From an uncultured Mycoplasmatota bacterium (lineage in GTDB: Bacteria; Bacillota_I; Bacilli_A; RF39; UBA660): a stretch of DNA of 64,000 bases. Both the position numbers and the translations under genes were made by a program. The notes beneath the pieces were generated by a model. The model was not told the origin of the DNA, did no database searches, and saw nothing but the letters and a program-made list of their open reading frames with translations. The DNA lies in NCBI GenBank assembly GCA_900543675.1, contig UQRY01000003.1, positions 16,626-80,625 of the forward strand. Direction: 5' to 3'. Below, in pieces: positions 45,191 through 55,431 of this stretch (position 1 is its first letter; every line of letters begins with the position of its first letter).

Positions 45191-47464
45191 ATGAAAAGAA
45201 TAAGGAAAAATAATGGCGGGTTTACTTTAGTTGAATTACTTGCGACAATAACGATTTTGGGTATTTTATTAGGAATTGCTATTCCTTCTGTTATAGGGTA
45301 TATGAATAGGGGAAAACAGACATATTATCATTCTTTAGAGGATAGTGTGTTAAATTCGGCAAGAGATTATCTGATCGATTATCGGAGTTTATATCCTAGG
45401 GAAATAGGAAGTATGACAACAGTCAGTGGTACGGAATTAATTATGAATAAATATATTAGTGACATTGACGATGAAGATGGTAATCAGTGTGAAGCAACAG
45501 TAGTTGTTGAAAAAGCAGATAAAGATGAGTACGATTATCATGTATGTTTAAAATGTGGAGATAATTATTCTTCTAGTGATGAGTCTTGTGGTATGATTAC
45601 CGATTCTGGAACAGCGAGAAATTATGTGATTGAAGTAGACTCTTTTCCAACAGAGATACTTCAGGGTGATGATTTAACCTTACCTAAAGCTAGAGTGTAT
45701 GCGATTGAGGATGGAGTTAAAACCTTAATTACTGATCAGCTTGAAGCAACACCAAGAACTATTGATACTACAGTATTAGGTACTACTAATGTTAGATGGG
45801 TATATCGTTATAAAACTACTAATCCAGTATCTGTTAGAGTAGTTGATAAAGTTGCACCGGAGCGGCCAACAGTAGAACTTAGTTATGCAGATGGAACGGA
45901 ATATGTTGCTGTGAATAATAATGGAAATATCAATGCTACATCGAAAATGCTTATTATGGAAATTACCAGTCGCGATTATGCTTGCGTGTTAGGTACAACA
46001 TGTCGGAGTAGATATCCAGAACTAGAAGGTTCTGGTGTAAAGGAACTTTTGTATCGTGGTGAAACCGATTCTACTGATCGCGTTATTGCAACGAGTGATG
46101 TGACGACGAGATATAATGAAAATGAAACGTTATGGGGAACTGTTAATTTAAAAGCTGTAGATAACAGTAATAATGTCAGTGAAGAAACAACATTTAAAGT
46201 TTATTTAGATAACGTAGTTCCAAGTAAGACAACAGTTAGTTATTTAGGAGGAAGTAATACTCATAGTTGGAAAAATAATTATAAATTGAAATTAAGTGCT
46301 ACAGATAATGTCGATGTAGCTTATTATGAAATTTATATTGATGGTAGTTATTATGGAACAACCGGTGAAGAATGGACGCCACCAAATAACTTTAGTAGTT
46401 GTAAAGTGACGTTTAGAGCCGTTGATTTAGCAGGAAATAAAGGTGCTTTCTCTGACAGCCATCATATCCATATGGATACTGAATCTCCAACGAAGACATC
46501 AGTGAATTTAAATGGATACTCTTCTGGTTCTTGGACTAATAAAAATGTTACTCAAACATATAGCGCTACGGATAATGTAGGAGTTGCTTATTATGAATAT
46601 GCTCATAGTACAGGAGCAACTAGTGCGACTAAGATTTCTAATCCGTGGGTAATTAATTGGGATGGTGAATGGACCTTCTATGTAAGAGCAGTAGATGAAG
46701 CGGGAAATCGTGGTGCTTGGTCAAATGCCTATGTTGTTAGAAGAGATACAGTAAGACCTACTTGTAGTGTTGGGGTAACCAATAATCCTGCTAGATATGC
46801 TGACTGGTATATAGCAACTACTAACATTGGAATTACGGCAAGTTCCGATAATTCTAGTGGTGTGAGATCAACTTCAGTTAATAGACCTACGATAAATCAA
46901 ACTACTGGGGCTAATGGTGATACTGTTACTGGTACAGTTACTGATAATGCTGGAAATTCCAATACCTGTTCAATAGTAGTAAAAGTTGACTTAACAACAC
47001 CAACACCTAGTGCAAAAAGTAATCCGATTTCACTAGGAACTCAAGATTATAACTTTGCAGATAATATTAATCCAAACTTTGGTCCAGCTGGTGGAAATAT
47101 AGTTTGTAATCCGGGATCAAGTTTAAAAACGGGTACCTACAATGTTACATGTACTGCCGTTTCAGTTAATGGTCGTACTAATTCCATTACCTTCCAAGCT
47201 CGTCATAGTTATCCGGCAACGTATGTACCTAGAACTTGTACTGACCGAGTCAATTGTCGTCAAGAAATGGTTTGTCCATGTGGTCAAGAATGGTGTGGTG
47301 ATACTGGAGATAACTGCGATGGGGCAGGAACTTGTACACCAAACACTTGGTGTTGTAGTTGTTCTCGTGTAGAACAGGAAGTATGCGATACTGTTACACG
47401 TGATTGCTCATATTATACTTGTCCAAATGGAGGTTCACCAAATGGTTCAACTTGTTATTATTAA
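45191..47464 (+). CDS. Prepilin-type adhesin with Ig-like repeats and Cys-rich end
   Basis: A 757-residue protein with a prepilin start: Lys/Arg, then Gly-Gly10-Phe11-Thr-Leu-Val-Glu15, the Glu at position +5 and a hydrophobic helix, as recognised by prepilin peptidase. The pilin part runs to about residue 140 and contains Cys-Leu-Lys-Cys-Gly. Then come beta-sandwich repeats: a bacterial Ig-like unit, then several units with Asp-Asn-Val / Val-Ala-Tyr-Tyr-Glu and Val-Asp-x-Ala-Gly-Asn patterns. The last 70 or so residues hold many Cys. Normal major pilins have 130-170 residues, so this would be a minor or tip pilin with an adhesive outer part. No pilus ATPase or peptidase gene is in the window. 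GGGG precedes ATG 45191. Confidence 0.85.
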   Translation: MKRIRKNNGGFTLVELLATITILGILLGIAIPSVIGYMNRGKQTYYHSLEDSVLNSARDYLIDYRSLYPREIGSMTTVSGTELIMNKYISDIDDEDGNQCEATVVVEKADKDEYDYHVCLKCGDNYSSSDESCGMITDSGTARNYVIEVDSFPTEILQGDDLTLPKARVYAIEDGVKTLITDQLEATPRTIDTTVLGTTNVRWVYRYKTTNPVSVRVVDKVAPERPTVELSYADGTEYVAVNNNGNINATSKMLIMEITSRDYACVLGTTCRSRYPELEGSGVKELLYRGETDSTDRVIATSDVTTRYNENETLWGTVNLKAVDNSNNVSEETTFKVYLDNVVPSKTTVSYLGGSNTHSWKNNYKLKLSATDNVDVAYYEIYIDGSYYGTTGEEWTPPNNFSSCKVTFRAVDLAGNKGAFSDSHHIHMDTESPTKTSVNLNGYSSGSWTNKNVTQTYSATDNVGVAYYEYAHSTGATSATKISNPWVINWDGEWTFYVRAVDEAGNRGAWSNAYVVRRDTVRPTCSVGVTNNPARYADWYIATTNIGITASSDNSSGVRSTSVNRPTINQTTGANGDTVTGTVTDNAGNSNTCSIVVKVDLTTPTPSAKSNPISLGTQDYNFADNINPNFGPAGGNIVCNPGSSLKTGTYNVTCTAVSVNGRTNSITFQARHSYPATYVPRTCTDRVNCRQEMVCPCGQEWCGDTGDNCDGAGTCTPNTWCCSCSRVEQEVCDTVTRDCSYYTCPNGGSPNGSTCYY

Positions 47465-47527
47465 AATAATAGATGAATTTAAATAAAAGAAAAATATGAG
47501 TTGTTTGTATTTATATAGGAGATGGAA

Positions 47528-48073
47528 ATGAAAAAAGCGTCTTTAATTTGTTTAATACTTGGAATTATTATTATTTCAATTGGAATTGTCTTATTTTCTT
47601 TACACTTTTCGGATGTTAATTTAAGTGAGAAGCCAAAAAATGATGAGGAAAATAGTCAATTAGAAGATAAAGAAATTTTAGAATATTCGGAAAATGTGTA
47701 TTATCATTGTGAAAGAGAACCATATTCTTATCAAGGTAAAATAAATAATTCCGCTGTTGATGTTTCATATCGATTGATACAGCTTTATGATTTTAGGGTT
47801 TTTGAAGAAAATATTGAAAATGGTATACTTACTAATGAATATATTTTTGCATCAAAAGATGATTATGATGTATTTACTCAATATAAGAGTCAATCAGATA
47901 AGTTTCAAGAAAACGACGACGAAGAAAACTTGACGATTTATTATCAATCTCCAATGATTATTACTAATGAAGAGTTTCAGTCTACTAAATATTCATCAGC
48001 TTATTTACAACAGTTAGAAAGCTTGGGATATATTTGTGTAGTAGATGAGGATGGGACAAATGTTACATTTTAG
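47528..48073 (+). CDS. Anchored small protein of unknown function
   Basis: A 181-residue protein with an N-terminal membrane segment (4-26) and no lipobox, then an acidic outside part of about 150 residues containing two Cys. ATG 47528 lies six bases behind AGGAG; ATG 47522 is too close to it. It follows the prepilin-adhesin by 63 bases with no terminator, so both may be in one transcript. No family recognised. Confidence 0.7.
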   Translation: MKKASLICLILGIIIISIGIVLFSLHFSDVNLSEKPKNDEENSQLEDKEILEYSENVYYHCEREPYSYQGKINNSAVDVSYRLIQLYDFRVFEENIENGILTNEYIFASKDDYDVFTQYKSQSDKFQENDDEENLTIYYQSPMIITNEEFQSTKYSSAYLQQLESLGYICVVDEDGTNVTF

Positions 48074-48129
48074 AGTAGAATATTAGATGATATTTGTATT
48101 AGAAAGTTGTATGATAAAATTATTTTAGA

Positions 48130-48360
48130 GTGTTGATGAAGTTCAATACTCTTTTCTTTTTTATCGATCGATTATCTACTTTTTTGAATTATTTTTGTTT
48201 GATTTTTAATATAGGTGTTAATACTTCTAGTTATACTCCTGATCGAAATGGTACTTATCGAGTAGAAGTTCAGTGTCAAAATGTATCGAAAAGATCAAAT
48301 GATTTTGTTGTAAAAGTGGATGGTGCTACTGAATCTTATACTTATACTGAGGTGAGTTAG
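48130..48360 (+). pseudogene. Remnant of an Ig-like surface protein
   Basis: A 76-codon frame whose second half (Ser-Tyr-Thr-Pro-Asp-Arg-Asn-Gly-Thr-Tyr-Arg-Val) looks like the end of an extracellular Ig-like domain. Its first half is not a signal peptide of normal shape and has no ribosome site. It is most simply the 3' end of a decayed neighbour of the adhesin gene. Confidence 0.4.
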
Positions 48361-48408
48361 TAAATAAATACTTTAATGATAAGTAAGAGAAATATATTTA
48401 AAATTTTA

Positions 48409-48437
48409 TTGACTTTCTTAATTAAGAATGTTATATT
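48409..48437 (+). promoter_or_regulatory. str operon promoter
   Basis: TTGACT at 48409-48414 and TATATT at 48432-48437 with a 17-base spacer. In the leader, GTTTTGC (48458) and GCAAAAC (48472) form a seven-pair hairpin. Confidence 0.72.
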
Positions 48438-48538
48438 ATATACGCTAATAAATTTAGGTTTTGCTGTCTAGGCAAAACTTATATTTAGATAGAAAATGAT
48501 ACACCTGGATATGTGTAAAGAAAGGAGAGGAAAATACA

Positions 48539-48958
48539 ATGCCTACAGTGAATCAATTAGTTAAGAAAAACAGAACTGATAAGACGAGAAAAAGTAAATC
48601 TCCAGTATTAGGATTTGGATTAAATACTATTCAAAGAAAAACTACTACTTTAGCTTCACCTCAGAAGCGTGGAGTTTGTACTCGTGTAGGAACAAAGACA
48701 CCAAAGAAACCTAACTCTGCATTAAGAAAATATGCTCGTGTTCGTTTATCTAACGGAAAAGAAGTAGATACTTATATTCCTGGAGAAGGACATAACTTAC
48801 AAGAGCACAGTGTAGTTTTAGTTCGTGGTGGACGTGTTAAGGACTTGATTGGTGTTCGTTATCATATTATTCGTGGTACTTTAGATACAGCTGGTGTAAA
48901 AGATAGAAAACAAGGTCGTTCTAAATACGGAGCAAAGAAACCAAAAGATAAAAAGTAA
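48539..48958 (+). CDS. rpsL: Ribosomal protein S12
   Basis: Decoding-centre protein of 139 residues. The Thr-Pro-Lys-Lys-Pro-Asn-Ser loop keeps the Lys linked to streptomycin sensitivity, and the second loop (Gly-Arg-Val-Lys-Asp-Leu) is also wild type. AGGAGAGG before the ATG. First gene of the str operon; it has its own promoter, as the surface block separates it from rpoC. Confidence 0.98.
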   Translation: MPTVNQLVKKNRTDKTRKSKSPVLGFGLNTIQRKTTTLASPQKRGVCTRVGTKTPKKPNSALRKYARVRLSNGKEVDTYIPGEGHNLQEHSVVLVRGGRVKDLIGVRYHIIRGTLDTAGVKDRKQGRSKYGAKKPKDKK

Positions 48959-48987
48959 AATTGTAATTAGGGAAGGAGGATAAAATC

Positions 48988-49455
48988 ATGCGTAAAAGAC
49001 AAGCAGTAAAGAGAGATGTTTTACCAGATCCAATATACAATTCAAAAGTGGTTACTAAGTTAATCAATAGAATGATGATTGGTGGTAAAAGAGGTAAAGC
49101 TCAATCTATTTTATATGATGCTTTTGATATCGTTAAGGAAAAAACTGGAGAAAATCCACTTGACGTATTCAATAAGGCATTAGAAAATATTAAACCACTA
49201 CTTGAAGTTAAATCACGTCGTGTTGGTGGTTCTAATTATCAAGTACCTATCGAAGTTAGTGCTGAAAGAAGTCAAGCATTAGGTCTTCGTTGGTTAGTAA
49301 ATTATGCTAGATTAAGAGGCGGAAAAGGTATGGCTGAAAATTTAGCAAATGAAATTATCGATGCATCAAACGGAACAGGTGCAGCAGTTAAAAAACGTGA
49401 AGATACCCATAGAATGGCAGAGGCTAACAAGGCATTTGCTCATTACCGTTGGTAG
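48988..49455 (+). CDS. rpsG: Ribosomal protein S7
   Basis: Primary 16S-binding protein of the 30S head, 155 residues, complete ([16 protein letters not shown] end). GGAAGGAGG before the ATG. Second gene of the str operon. Confidence 0.98.
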   Translation: MRKRQAVKRDVLPDPIYNSKVVTKLINRMMIGGKRGKAQSILYDAFDIVKEKTGENPLDVFNKALENIKPLLEVKSRRVGGSNYQVPIEVSAERSQALGLRWLVNYARLRGGKGMAENLANEIIDASNGTGAAVKKREDTHRMAEANKAFAHYRW

Positions 49456-49468
49456 GAAAGGAGAATAT

Positions 49469-51538
49469 ATGGCTCGTGATACGTCATTAGAACATACAAG
49501 AAATTTTGGAATTATGGCACACATCGATGCTGGTAAGACAACGACGACTGAACGTGTTTTATTCCATACAAAGAAAATTCATAAAATTGGAGAAACTCAT
49601 GATGGAGAATCTCAAATGGACTGGATGGCTCAAGAGCAAGAACGTGGTATAACGATTACTTCAGCAGCAACAACTGCTTATTGGAAGGGTTATCGTATGA
49701 ATATCATCGATACTCCAGGACACGTAGATTTTACAGTAGAAGTTAGTCGTAGTTTGAGAGTTTTGGATGGAGCAGTTGCATTACTAGATGCTCAAGCTGG
49801 TGTAGAACCTCAAACTGAAACTGTTTGGCGTCAAGCTACTGAGTTCTCAGTTCCTCGTATTATTTTTGCGAATAAGATGGATAAGATGGGAGCTAACTTT
49901 GAGTATACGTTATCTACAATCAAATCTAGATTAGGCGTAAATGCTAAACCAATCGAATGGCCAATTGGGGCAGAAGATGAGTTCCATGGAGTTATCGATT
50001 TAGTTACGATGAAAGCTTACGAATTTGATGGTAAGCAAGAAGAAGAGGCAAAAGAAATTGAAATTCCAGCTGACTTAAAAGATATCGCTGAAGAAAAGCG
50101 TAACGATTTAATTGAGGCAGTTGCTGAATTTGATGATGAATTAATGGAAACTTATTTAGATGGTGGAGAGATTTCAACAGACTTAATTAAGAAAGCTATC
50201 CGTAAGGGAACGCTTGCTGTAGAATTTTTCCCAGTTATGTGCGGTACTGCTTTAGGTAACATGGGAATTAAATTCTTACTTGATGCTGTTGTTGACTATT
50301 TACCTGCTCCTACAGATATTGCTTCAATCGAAGGAACAGACTTAGATGGAAATCCAGCAGTAAGACATCCATCTGATTCAGAACCATTCTCAGCTTTAGC
50401 ATTCAAAGTAATGACTGATCCATTCGTTGGAAGATTAACATTCTTCCGTGTATATTCTGGACATTTATCTAGTGGTAGTTATGTACTTAACTCTACTAAA
50501 GATGTTAAAGAAAGAGTTGGACGTTTATTATTAATGCATGCAAATAACAGAACAGAGATTTCAGAAGTATTTACTGGAGATATCGCTGCTATTGTTGGAT
50601 TAAAGAATACAACGACTGGAGATACTCTATGTGATGAAAAGAAACCAGTTATTTTGGAATCTATGGAATTCCCTGAACCAGTTATTCAATTAGCTGTAGA
50701 ACCTAAATCAAAAGCTGATCAAGATAAGATGGGAATTGCTTTACAGAAATTAGCTGAAGAAGATCCAACTTTCAAAGTTCATACCGATCATGAAACAGGG
50801 CAAACAGTTATTGCTGGTATGGGTGAGTTACACTTAGATGTATTAGTTGATCGTATGAAGAGAGAATTCCAAGTTGAAGCGAATATTGGTCAACCACAAG
50901 TTGCTTATCGTGAAACAATTCGTCAAGCTGCTGATTGTGAAGGTAAATACATTAAACAATCTGGTGGACGTGGACAATATGGTCACGTATGGGTAAAATT
51001 TGAACCAAATCCTGATAAGGGTTATGAATTCGTTGATGCGATCGTTGGTGGTGTAGTTCCTCGTGAATATATTCCAGTAGTAGATAAAGGTTTACAAGAA
51101 GCGTTACAAACAGGTATTTTAGCTGGATATCCAATGATCGATGTTAAGTGTACATTATTTGATGGTTCTTACCATGATGTCGACTCTAACGAGATGGCAT
51201 TTAAGATTGCAGCTAGTATGGCACTTAAAGAGGCTAAAAACAAATGTAAGCCAGTTTTATTAGAACCAATCATGAAAGTAGAAGTTACTACTCCAGATGA
51301 GTATTTTGGTAACGTAATGGGTGATTTAACTTCTCGTCGTGGTAGACCATTAGGTCAAGAATCAGTAGGAAATGCGATTCGTTTAGATGCGATGGTACCA
51401 CTTTCTGAAATGTTTGGTTATGCGACAAGTTTACGTTCTAGTACACAAGGTCGTGGAAACTTCGTTATGGTATTTGATCATTACGAAGAAGTACCAAAAA
51501 ATATCGCTGAAGAAATCATTAAGAAAAGCGGTAATTAA
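49469..51538 (+). CDS. fusA: Elongation factor G
   Basis: GTPase for translocation and ribosome recycling. G1 is Ala-His-Ile-Asp-Ala-Gly-Lys-Thr-Thr, G3 Asp-Thr-Pro-Gly-His, G4 Asn-Lys-Met-Asp. 689 residues with all five domains. ATG 49469 follows AAAGGAG; an in-frame start at 49349 lies inside rpsG and is not used. Confidence 0.98.
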   Translation: MARDTSLEHTRNFGIMAHIDAGKTTTTERVLFHTKKIHKIGETHDGESQMDWMAQEQERGITITSAATTAYWKGYRMNIIDTPGHVDFTVEVSRSLRVLDGAVALLDAQAGVEPQTETVWRQATEFSVPRIIFANKMDKMGANFEYTLSTIKSRLGVNAKPIEWPIGAEDEFHGVIDLVTMKAYEFDGKQEEEAKEIEIPADLKDIAEEKRNDLIEAVAEFDDELMETYLDGGEISTDLIKKAIRKGTLAVEFFPVMCGTALGNMGIKFLLDAVVDYLPAPTDIASIEGTDLDGNPAVRHPSDSEPFSALAFKVMTDPFVGRLTFFRVYSGHLSSGSYVLNSTKDVKERVGRLLLMHANNRTEISEVFTGDIAAIVGLKNTTTGDTLCDEKKPVILESMEFPEPVIQLAVEPKSKADQDKMGIALQKLAEEDPTFKVHTDHETGQTVIAGMGELHLDVLVDRMKREFQVEANIGQPQVAYRETIRQAADCEGKYIKQSGGRGQYGHVWVKFEPNPDKGYEFVDAIVGGVVPREYIPVVDKGLQEALQTGILAGYPMIDVKCTLFDGSYHDVDSNEMAFKIAASMALKEAKNKCKPVLLEPIMKVEVTTPDEYFGNVMGDLTSRRGRPLGQESVGNAIRLDAMVPLSEMFGYATSLRSSTQGRGNFVMVFDHYEEVPKNIAEEIIKKSGN

Positions 51539-51543
51539 TAGTT

Positions 51544-51565
51544 AATAACGGAAAAAACCGTTATT
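51544..51565 (+). promoter_or_regulatory. Hairpin between fusA and tuf
   Basis: AATAACGG and CCGTTATT form an eight-pair stem; the T tail is poor, so it could be a transcript-processing or weak termination site. Confidence 0.45.
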
Positions 51566-51607
51566 ATAGATATTTTGTCATAAATGATAAAATAGTATCA
51601 AAACAGT

Positions 51608-51636
51608 TGAAAAAACTTCAATTGTTAGATAAAATA
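51608..51636 (+). promoter_or_regulatory. tuf promoter
   Basis: TTGAAA at 51608-51613 and TAAAAT at 51631-51636 with a 17-base spacer. Confidence 0.5.
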
Positions 51637-51666
51637 TAATAGTAATTAATAAAAGGAGGAAAAAAT

Positions 51667-52857
51667 ATGGCAAAAGCAAAATTTGATCGTTCAAAACCAC
51701 ATGTTAACATTGGTACAATTGGACACGTTGACCATGGGAAGACTACTTTAACAGCAGCTATTACTAAACGTCAACATGATAAGAATCCAGCTTGGGCTGA
51801 ATTTACTGATTATGCAAATATCGATAAAGCCCCTGAAGAAAGGGAACGTGGTATTACTATTAATACTGCACACGTTGAGTATCAAACTGAAAAACGTCAC
51901 TATGCTCACGTAGACTGTCCAGGACATGCTGATTATGTAAAGAACATGATTACTGGTGCAGCTCAAATGGATGGAGCTATCTTAGTTATTGCAGCTACAG
52001 ATGGACCTATGGCACAAACTCGTGAACATATCTTACTTGCTCGTCAAGTTGGAGTACCTAGAATGGTAGTGTTCATGAACAAATGTGATATGGTTGATGA
52101 CGAAGAATTATTAGAATTAGTAGAAATGGAAATTCGTGACTTATTAAATGAATACGGATTCGATGGAGATAATACTCCTATCATTCGTGGTTCTGCTTTA
52201 AAGGCTCTTGAAGGAGATCCTAAGTATGAAGAAGCAATCGATAAGTTAATGGATGCAGTAGATGAATGGATTCCTACTCCAGAACGTGATACAAACAAAC
52301 CATTCTTAATGAGTATTGAAGATGTATTCACTATTACTGGACGTGGAACTGTTGTTACTGGACGTGTAGAACGTGGTCAATTAAAACTTAACGATGAAGT
52401 TGAAATCGTTGGTATTAAACCTACTAAGAAGACAGTTGTTACTGGAATTGAAATGTTCCGTAAACAATTAGACTATGCTGAAGCAGGAGACAATGCTGGT
52501 GTATTATTACGTGGTATTGCTCGTGAAGAAGTAGAACGTGGTCAAGTACTTGCTAAACCAGGTTCAGTTACTCCACATACTAAATTCGAAGCAGCAGTTT
52601 ATGTACTTACTAAAGAAGAAGGTGGACGTCATACTCCATTCTTCACAAACTATCGTCCTCAATTCTATTTCAGAACGACAGACGTTACTGGTGTAGTAGA
52701 ATTACCTGCTGGTACAGAAATGGTTATGCCTGGAGATAATGTTAATATGACAGTTGAATTAATTCACCCAATTGCTATTGAACAAGGTACTAAGTTCTCT
52801 ATCCGTGAAGGTGGACGTACTGTTGGTGCTGGTACAGTTAGCAAAATTGATGCTTAA
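51667..52857 (+). CDS. tuf: Elongation factor Tu
   Basis: Brings aminoacyl-tRNA to the ribosome. G1 Gly-His-Val-Asp-His-Gly-Lys-Thr-Thr, G3 Asp-Cys-Pro-Gly-His, G4 Asn-Lys-Cys-Asp. 396 residues, three domains. AAAGGAGG before the ATG. Last gene of the str group. Confidence 0.98.
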   Translation: MAKAKFDRSKPHVNIGTIGHVDHGKTTLTAAITKRQHDKNPAWAEFTDYANIDKAPEERERGITINTAHVEYQTEKRHYAHVDCPGHADYVKNMITGAAQMDGAILVIAATDGPMAQTREHILLARQVGVPRMVVFMNKCDMVDDEELLELVEMEIRDLLNEYGFDGDNTPIIRGSALKALEGDPKYEEAIDKLMDAVDEWIPTPERDTNKPFLMSIEDVFTITGRGTVVTGRVERGQLKLNDEVEIVGIKPTKKTVVTGIEMFRKQLDYAEAGDNAGVLLRGIAREEVERGQVLAKPGSVTPHTKFEAAVYVLTKEEGGRHTPFFTNYRPQFYFRTTDVTGVVELPAGTEMVMPGDNVNMTVELIHPIAIEQGTKFSIREGGRTVGAGTVSKIDA

Positions 52858-52874
52858 TTCAATAACTAGTATTG

Positions 52875-52910
52875 AAAAGCAATGTGTATAAACGCATTGC
52901 TTTTTTTTGT
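52875..52910 (+). terminator. tuf terminator
   Basis: AAAGCAATG(T) pairs with (G)CATTGCTTT, then T. Confidence 0.92.
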
Positions 52911-52969
52911 TTTTATTGATTGTATTTTTTGTTTTTGTTATACTCATTTTAGATAGAGGTAATTGTAGG

Positions 52970-53563
52970 ATGAAAAAATTGTTTCGTAATGGTTCTGGAT
53001 TATTAGAGTTAATCTTGGTTGGATTAATTATAGTAATTCTGATTATTATTGTAGTACCTGTTATTTTAGAGAATATTAATACGTCAAAGAAAAATAGTTA
53101 TATCGATATTGTAAAAATGTATGTTGAAGCGGCAAGAATGGCAGTGATTACTGAAAAAATTGAGATTCCTTCTGATTTAAATCAGGCTACATTTATTCAC
53201 TTTGATCAATTGAAACCATTCCTAGAAAATGGTGGTTCTTCTAGTTCTTATGGTAATGAGTGGGATATGGAACATTCTTTTATTGTTGTAGTTAATGAAG
53301 GAGCAGCTAACAATAGTACTAAATATGCTTATTATGTAGCGGCATGGGATGGAAAGCATGCTTTGGGTGATGCTATTGATGGTAAGGGTGAAGCAAGAAT
53401 TATTTTAGAAAGTGATCTTACTGCGGAAAATGTGGTTAGTACAACTGAAGGAGCAATTGTTTCTTCTGATAACAAGTATACGAGAAAAGTATCCGTAAGT
53501 GGCGTTACCTATCTTACTTTAGATTCAAAGGGATCAATTCAGATGTTTGCTTTTGAGGAGTGA
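52970..53563 (+). CDS. Type IV pilin-like protein
   Basis: A 197-residue protein with a prepilin-type start: Lys-Lys-Leu-Phe-Arg-Asn-Gly8, then Ser-Gly-Leu-Leu-Glu13 and a long hydrophobic helix. The Glu lies five residues after Gly8, as prepilin peptidases prefer. The helix goes on with Tyr-Ile-Asp-Ile-Val-Lys-Met-Tyr and a globular part follows. It stands between tuf and a reverse-strand gene, with its own terminator. GTAGGATG is at the start; a longer frame from 52907 overlaps the tuf terminator. With the prepilin-adhesin it suggests a pilus or pseudopilus system encoded elsewhere. Confidence 0.75.
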   Translation: MKKLFRNGSGLLELILVGLIIVILIIIVVPVILENINTSKKNSYIDIVKMYVEAARMAVITEKIEIPSDLNQATFIHFDQLKPFLENGGSSSSYGNEWDMEHSFIVVVNEGAANNSTKYAYYVAAWDGKHALGDAIDGKGEARIILESDLTAENVVSTTEGAIVSSDNKYTRKVSVSGVTYLTLDSKGSIQMFAFEE

Positions 53564-53564
53564 T

Positions 53565-53596
53565 AGAAGTATCGAATAAAGAATACTTCTTTTTCA
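53565..53596 (+). terminator. Terminator of the pilin-like gene
   Basis: AGAAGTAT pairs with ATACTTCT, then TTTT. Confidence 0.75.
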
Positions 53597-53630
53597 TGTT
53601 ATATTTTTCTTTATTTTTATTATTATAATA

Positions 53631-53662
53631 AAAAATACAGGCATAATTTTATGCCTGTATTT
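53631..53662 (-). terminator. Terminator of the FemAB-type gene
   Basis: AATACAGGCATAA and TTATGCCTGTATT form a long perfect stem; on the minus strand it is followed by TTT. Confidence 0.85.
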
Positions 53663-53695
53663 ATCTTATAGTATCCTTTTTTTGAATTTATTTTT

Positions 53696-54958
53696 TTAGA
53701 TTCTTTTTCCTTTTTTATCCATTTTCTTTTTATATAAAGAATAAGTTGTTTTATTGATGATCAAATCGAATTCTCCGATATATTCAATCGCGCTTGCGTT
53801 ATATCCTAGTTTCATTTCATTTAATCCTGAATACTTATTTTTAGTTTCAAATTCGCCACTAATTCCGTTTAGGTTGAAATAGTTATATCCTTCATTGTTG
53901 TATTCTTTAAGAATTTCCCATTTGAGTAGATAATTAGGGTTATAATCACGATAGTTTTTGTCAAATCCTTCTATAATTAGGTTAACGCCTTTTTCGTATT
54001 TAATGATTAATGCGCCACCAATAATAATTCCATTTGGTTGTTCTTGAAAGAAACGAGTTGCTTTTAAAAGATTATTTTGATAGATACTAAGGTTTTTATC
54101 TGATTCCATTTTCGTATTGATAATTTTTTTAACACTTAATCCTCGTTTACTTCTTTCTTGTAGTATTTGATTATATTCTTCGTTTTTTTCAAGTTCTTTT
54201 TCGTAATAACTTTGACTGTATTTCACAAATTTTTCAGGATTAATATAGGCAAAATAGAGTTCTGCTTCTTCTTGAAAATTGTCTAGGAGAGCTTTATAAT
54301 AGCGAATACTTTTATTTCTTTTTCTCTTGATGAATTCATAGAAGATTTTTAAATTTTCTTTGTCTGTTTTATCTACTTTTATAATGTCGACACCTTTTTT
54401 ATTGGCGTTATTGATTTTATTACGTGTTTGTTTACTTAATTGTTGGTAGATTTTCTCATTATTGGTTGTTAACTTAGTGATCGCTACCCATCTTGGTTTA
54501 TTGTTCTCGAAATATTTATTAAATCCATGATGGAGATAACCGTTTCGTTTTAAAATTTCTAAAATATCATTAATTTCGGGATTATAGGAGATAATTTTTC
54601 CTGTTTTATCCCTTTCAGCACAGTGGACTAGGGGATTAATTTTTAAATAGATAAATTTTTGTTTAATTAACAGTTTTTTTAAGCGACTTGTTAATTCTTC
54701 TATTAGATCATTGTTAGTATAATCGATTAGAAATCCGTATGGGGCATAAGCTACTTTATAAGTCATAAATACTTTTTTATATAATAAAAGTGTGGCTCCG
54801 ATAAGATCATTACTATTGTTGATGAAGCCTAAAAAATGATAGTCATATCCTTCTGTTTTCATTACTTTTGCATAATTAGATGTTTGGTATAGACTTTTAT
54901 ATTTGTGGTTTCTTGCAAATTGATCGAATTCTTCTTCTTTTAGTGTGATTATTTTCAT
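53696..54958 (-). CDS. FemAB-family peptidoglycan bridge aminoacyltransferase
   Basis: FemX/FemA/MurM-type enzymes add amino acids from aminoacyl-tRNA to the peptide stem of lipid II. The 420-residue protein keeps the family layout: two GNAT-like halves, with Tyr-Ala-Pro-Tyr-Gly-Phe-Leu-Ile-Asp-Tyr in the first, a Lys/Glu-rich helical arm near 245-290, and Phe-Asn-Leu-Asn-Gly-Ile-Ser-Gly-Glu-Phe near the end. GAGGGGATAAGT precedes the ATG on the minus strand. Which amino acid it adds cannot be told. It implies cross-bridged peptidoglycan. Convergent with the pilin-like gene. Confidence 0.9.
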   Translation of the reverse strand: MKIITLKEEEFDQFARNHKYKSLYQTSNYAKVMKTEGYDYHFLGFINNSNDLIGATLLLYKKVFMTYKVAYAPYGFLIDYTNNDLIEELTSRLKKLLIKQKFIYLKINPLVHCAERDKTGKIISYNPEINDILEILKRNGYLHHGFNKYFENNKPRWVAITKLTTNNEKIYQQLSKQTRNKINNANKKGVDIIKVDKTDKENLKIFYEFIKRKRNKSIRYYKALLDNFQEEAELYFAYINPEKFVKYSQSYYEKELEKNEEYNQILQERSKRGLSVKKIINTKMESDKNLSIYQNNLLKATRFFQEQPNGIIIGGALIIKYEKGVNLIIEGFDKNYRDYNPNYLLKWEILKEYNNEGYNYFNLNGISGEFETKNKYSGLNEMKLGYNASAIEYIGEFDLIINKTTYSLYKKKMDKKGKRI

Positions 54959-55101
54959 ACTTATCCCCTCTTTTAATAATGGTGTTTATTATAACATTTT
55001 TTTAGTAATTTGACAATAGGATCCGACTTATGAAATTTTCGAGAACTGTTGCTTTTCTTGATATTATATGATAAACTATTTGTCAGTTGTGGAGGGATAC
55101 T

Positions 55102-55317
55102 ATGCAAACTATATTACTTATTATTTCCATTTTATTAATTGTTATTGTATTATTACAAAGTAATCGTGCAGAAAGTGGTGCTCAAATTATTTCTGGTGGT
55201 AATTCTGATTTGTTCTCTAACCGTAAAGAACGTGGATCAGAGTTGGTAATTAGTCGTATTACTTTAGTTTTAGGTATGGCATTTTTCTTAATCAGTTTTG
55301 TAATGGAATTTATTTAA
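55102..55317 (+). CDS. secG: Preprotein translocase subunit SecG
   Basis: A 71-residue protein with two membrane segments and the conserved Leu-Leu-Gln-Ser-Asn-Arg-Ala-Glu-Ser and Arg-Gly-Ser-Glu segments between them. ATG 55102 follows GGAGGG; the 55087 GTG is inside the leader. Near rnr-smpB, as in many Firmicutes. Confidence 0.93.
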   Translation: MQTILLIISILLIVIVLLQSNRAESGAQIISGGNSDLFSNRKERGSELVISRITLVLGMAFFLISFVMEFI

Positions 55318-55431
55318 TTATGATGTTCTTTGAAGAACTTAGGAGATTATTTCTCTTTTTTTTTCGGCTTTTCCGGTGGTTTTGCTTACTTTTTCCTTCT
55401 TTGGTAGTATAATATAGAAAGGGTGAAGAAA

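Noticed and set aside
49349..49468. Longer EF-G start inside rpsG
   Set aside because: The stretch is an alternate frame of rpsG; the true ATG at 49469 has a good ribosome site and family start.
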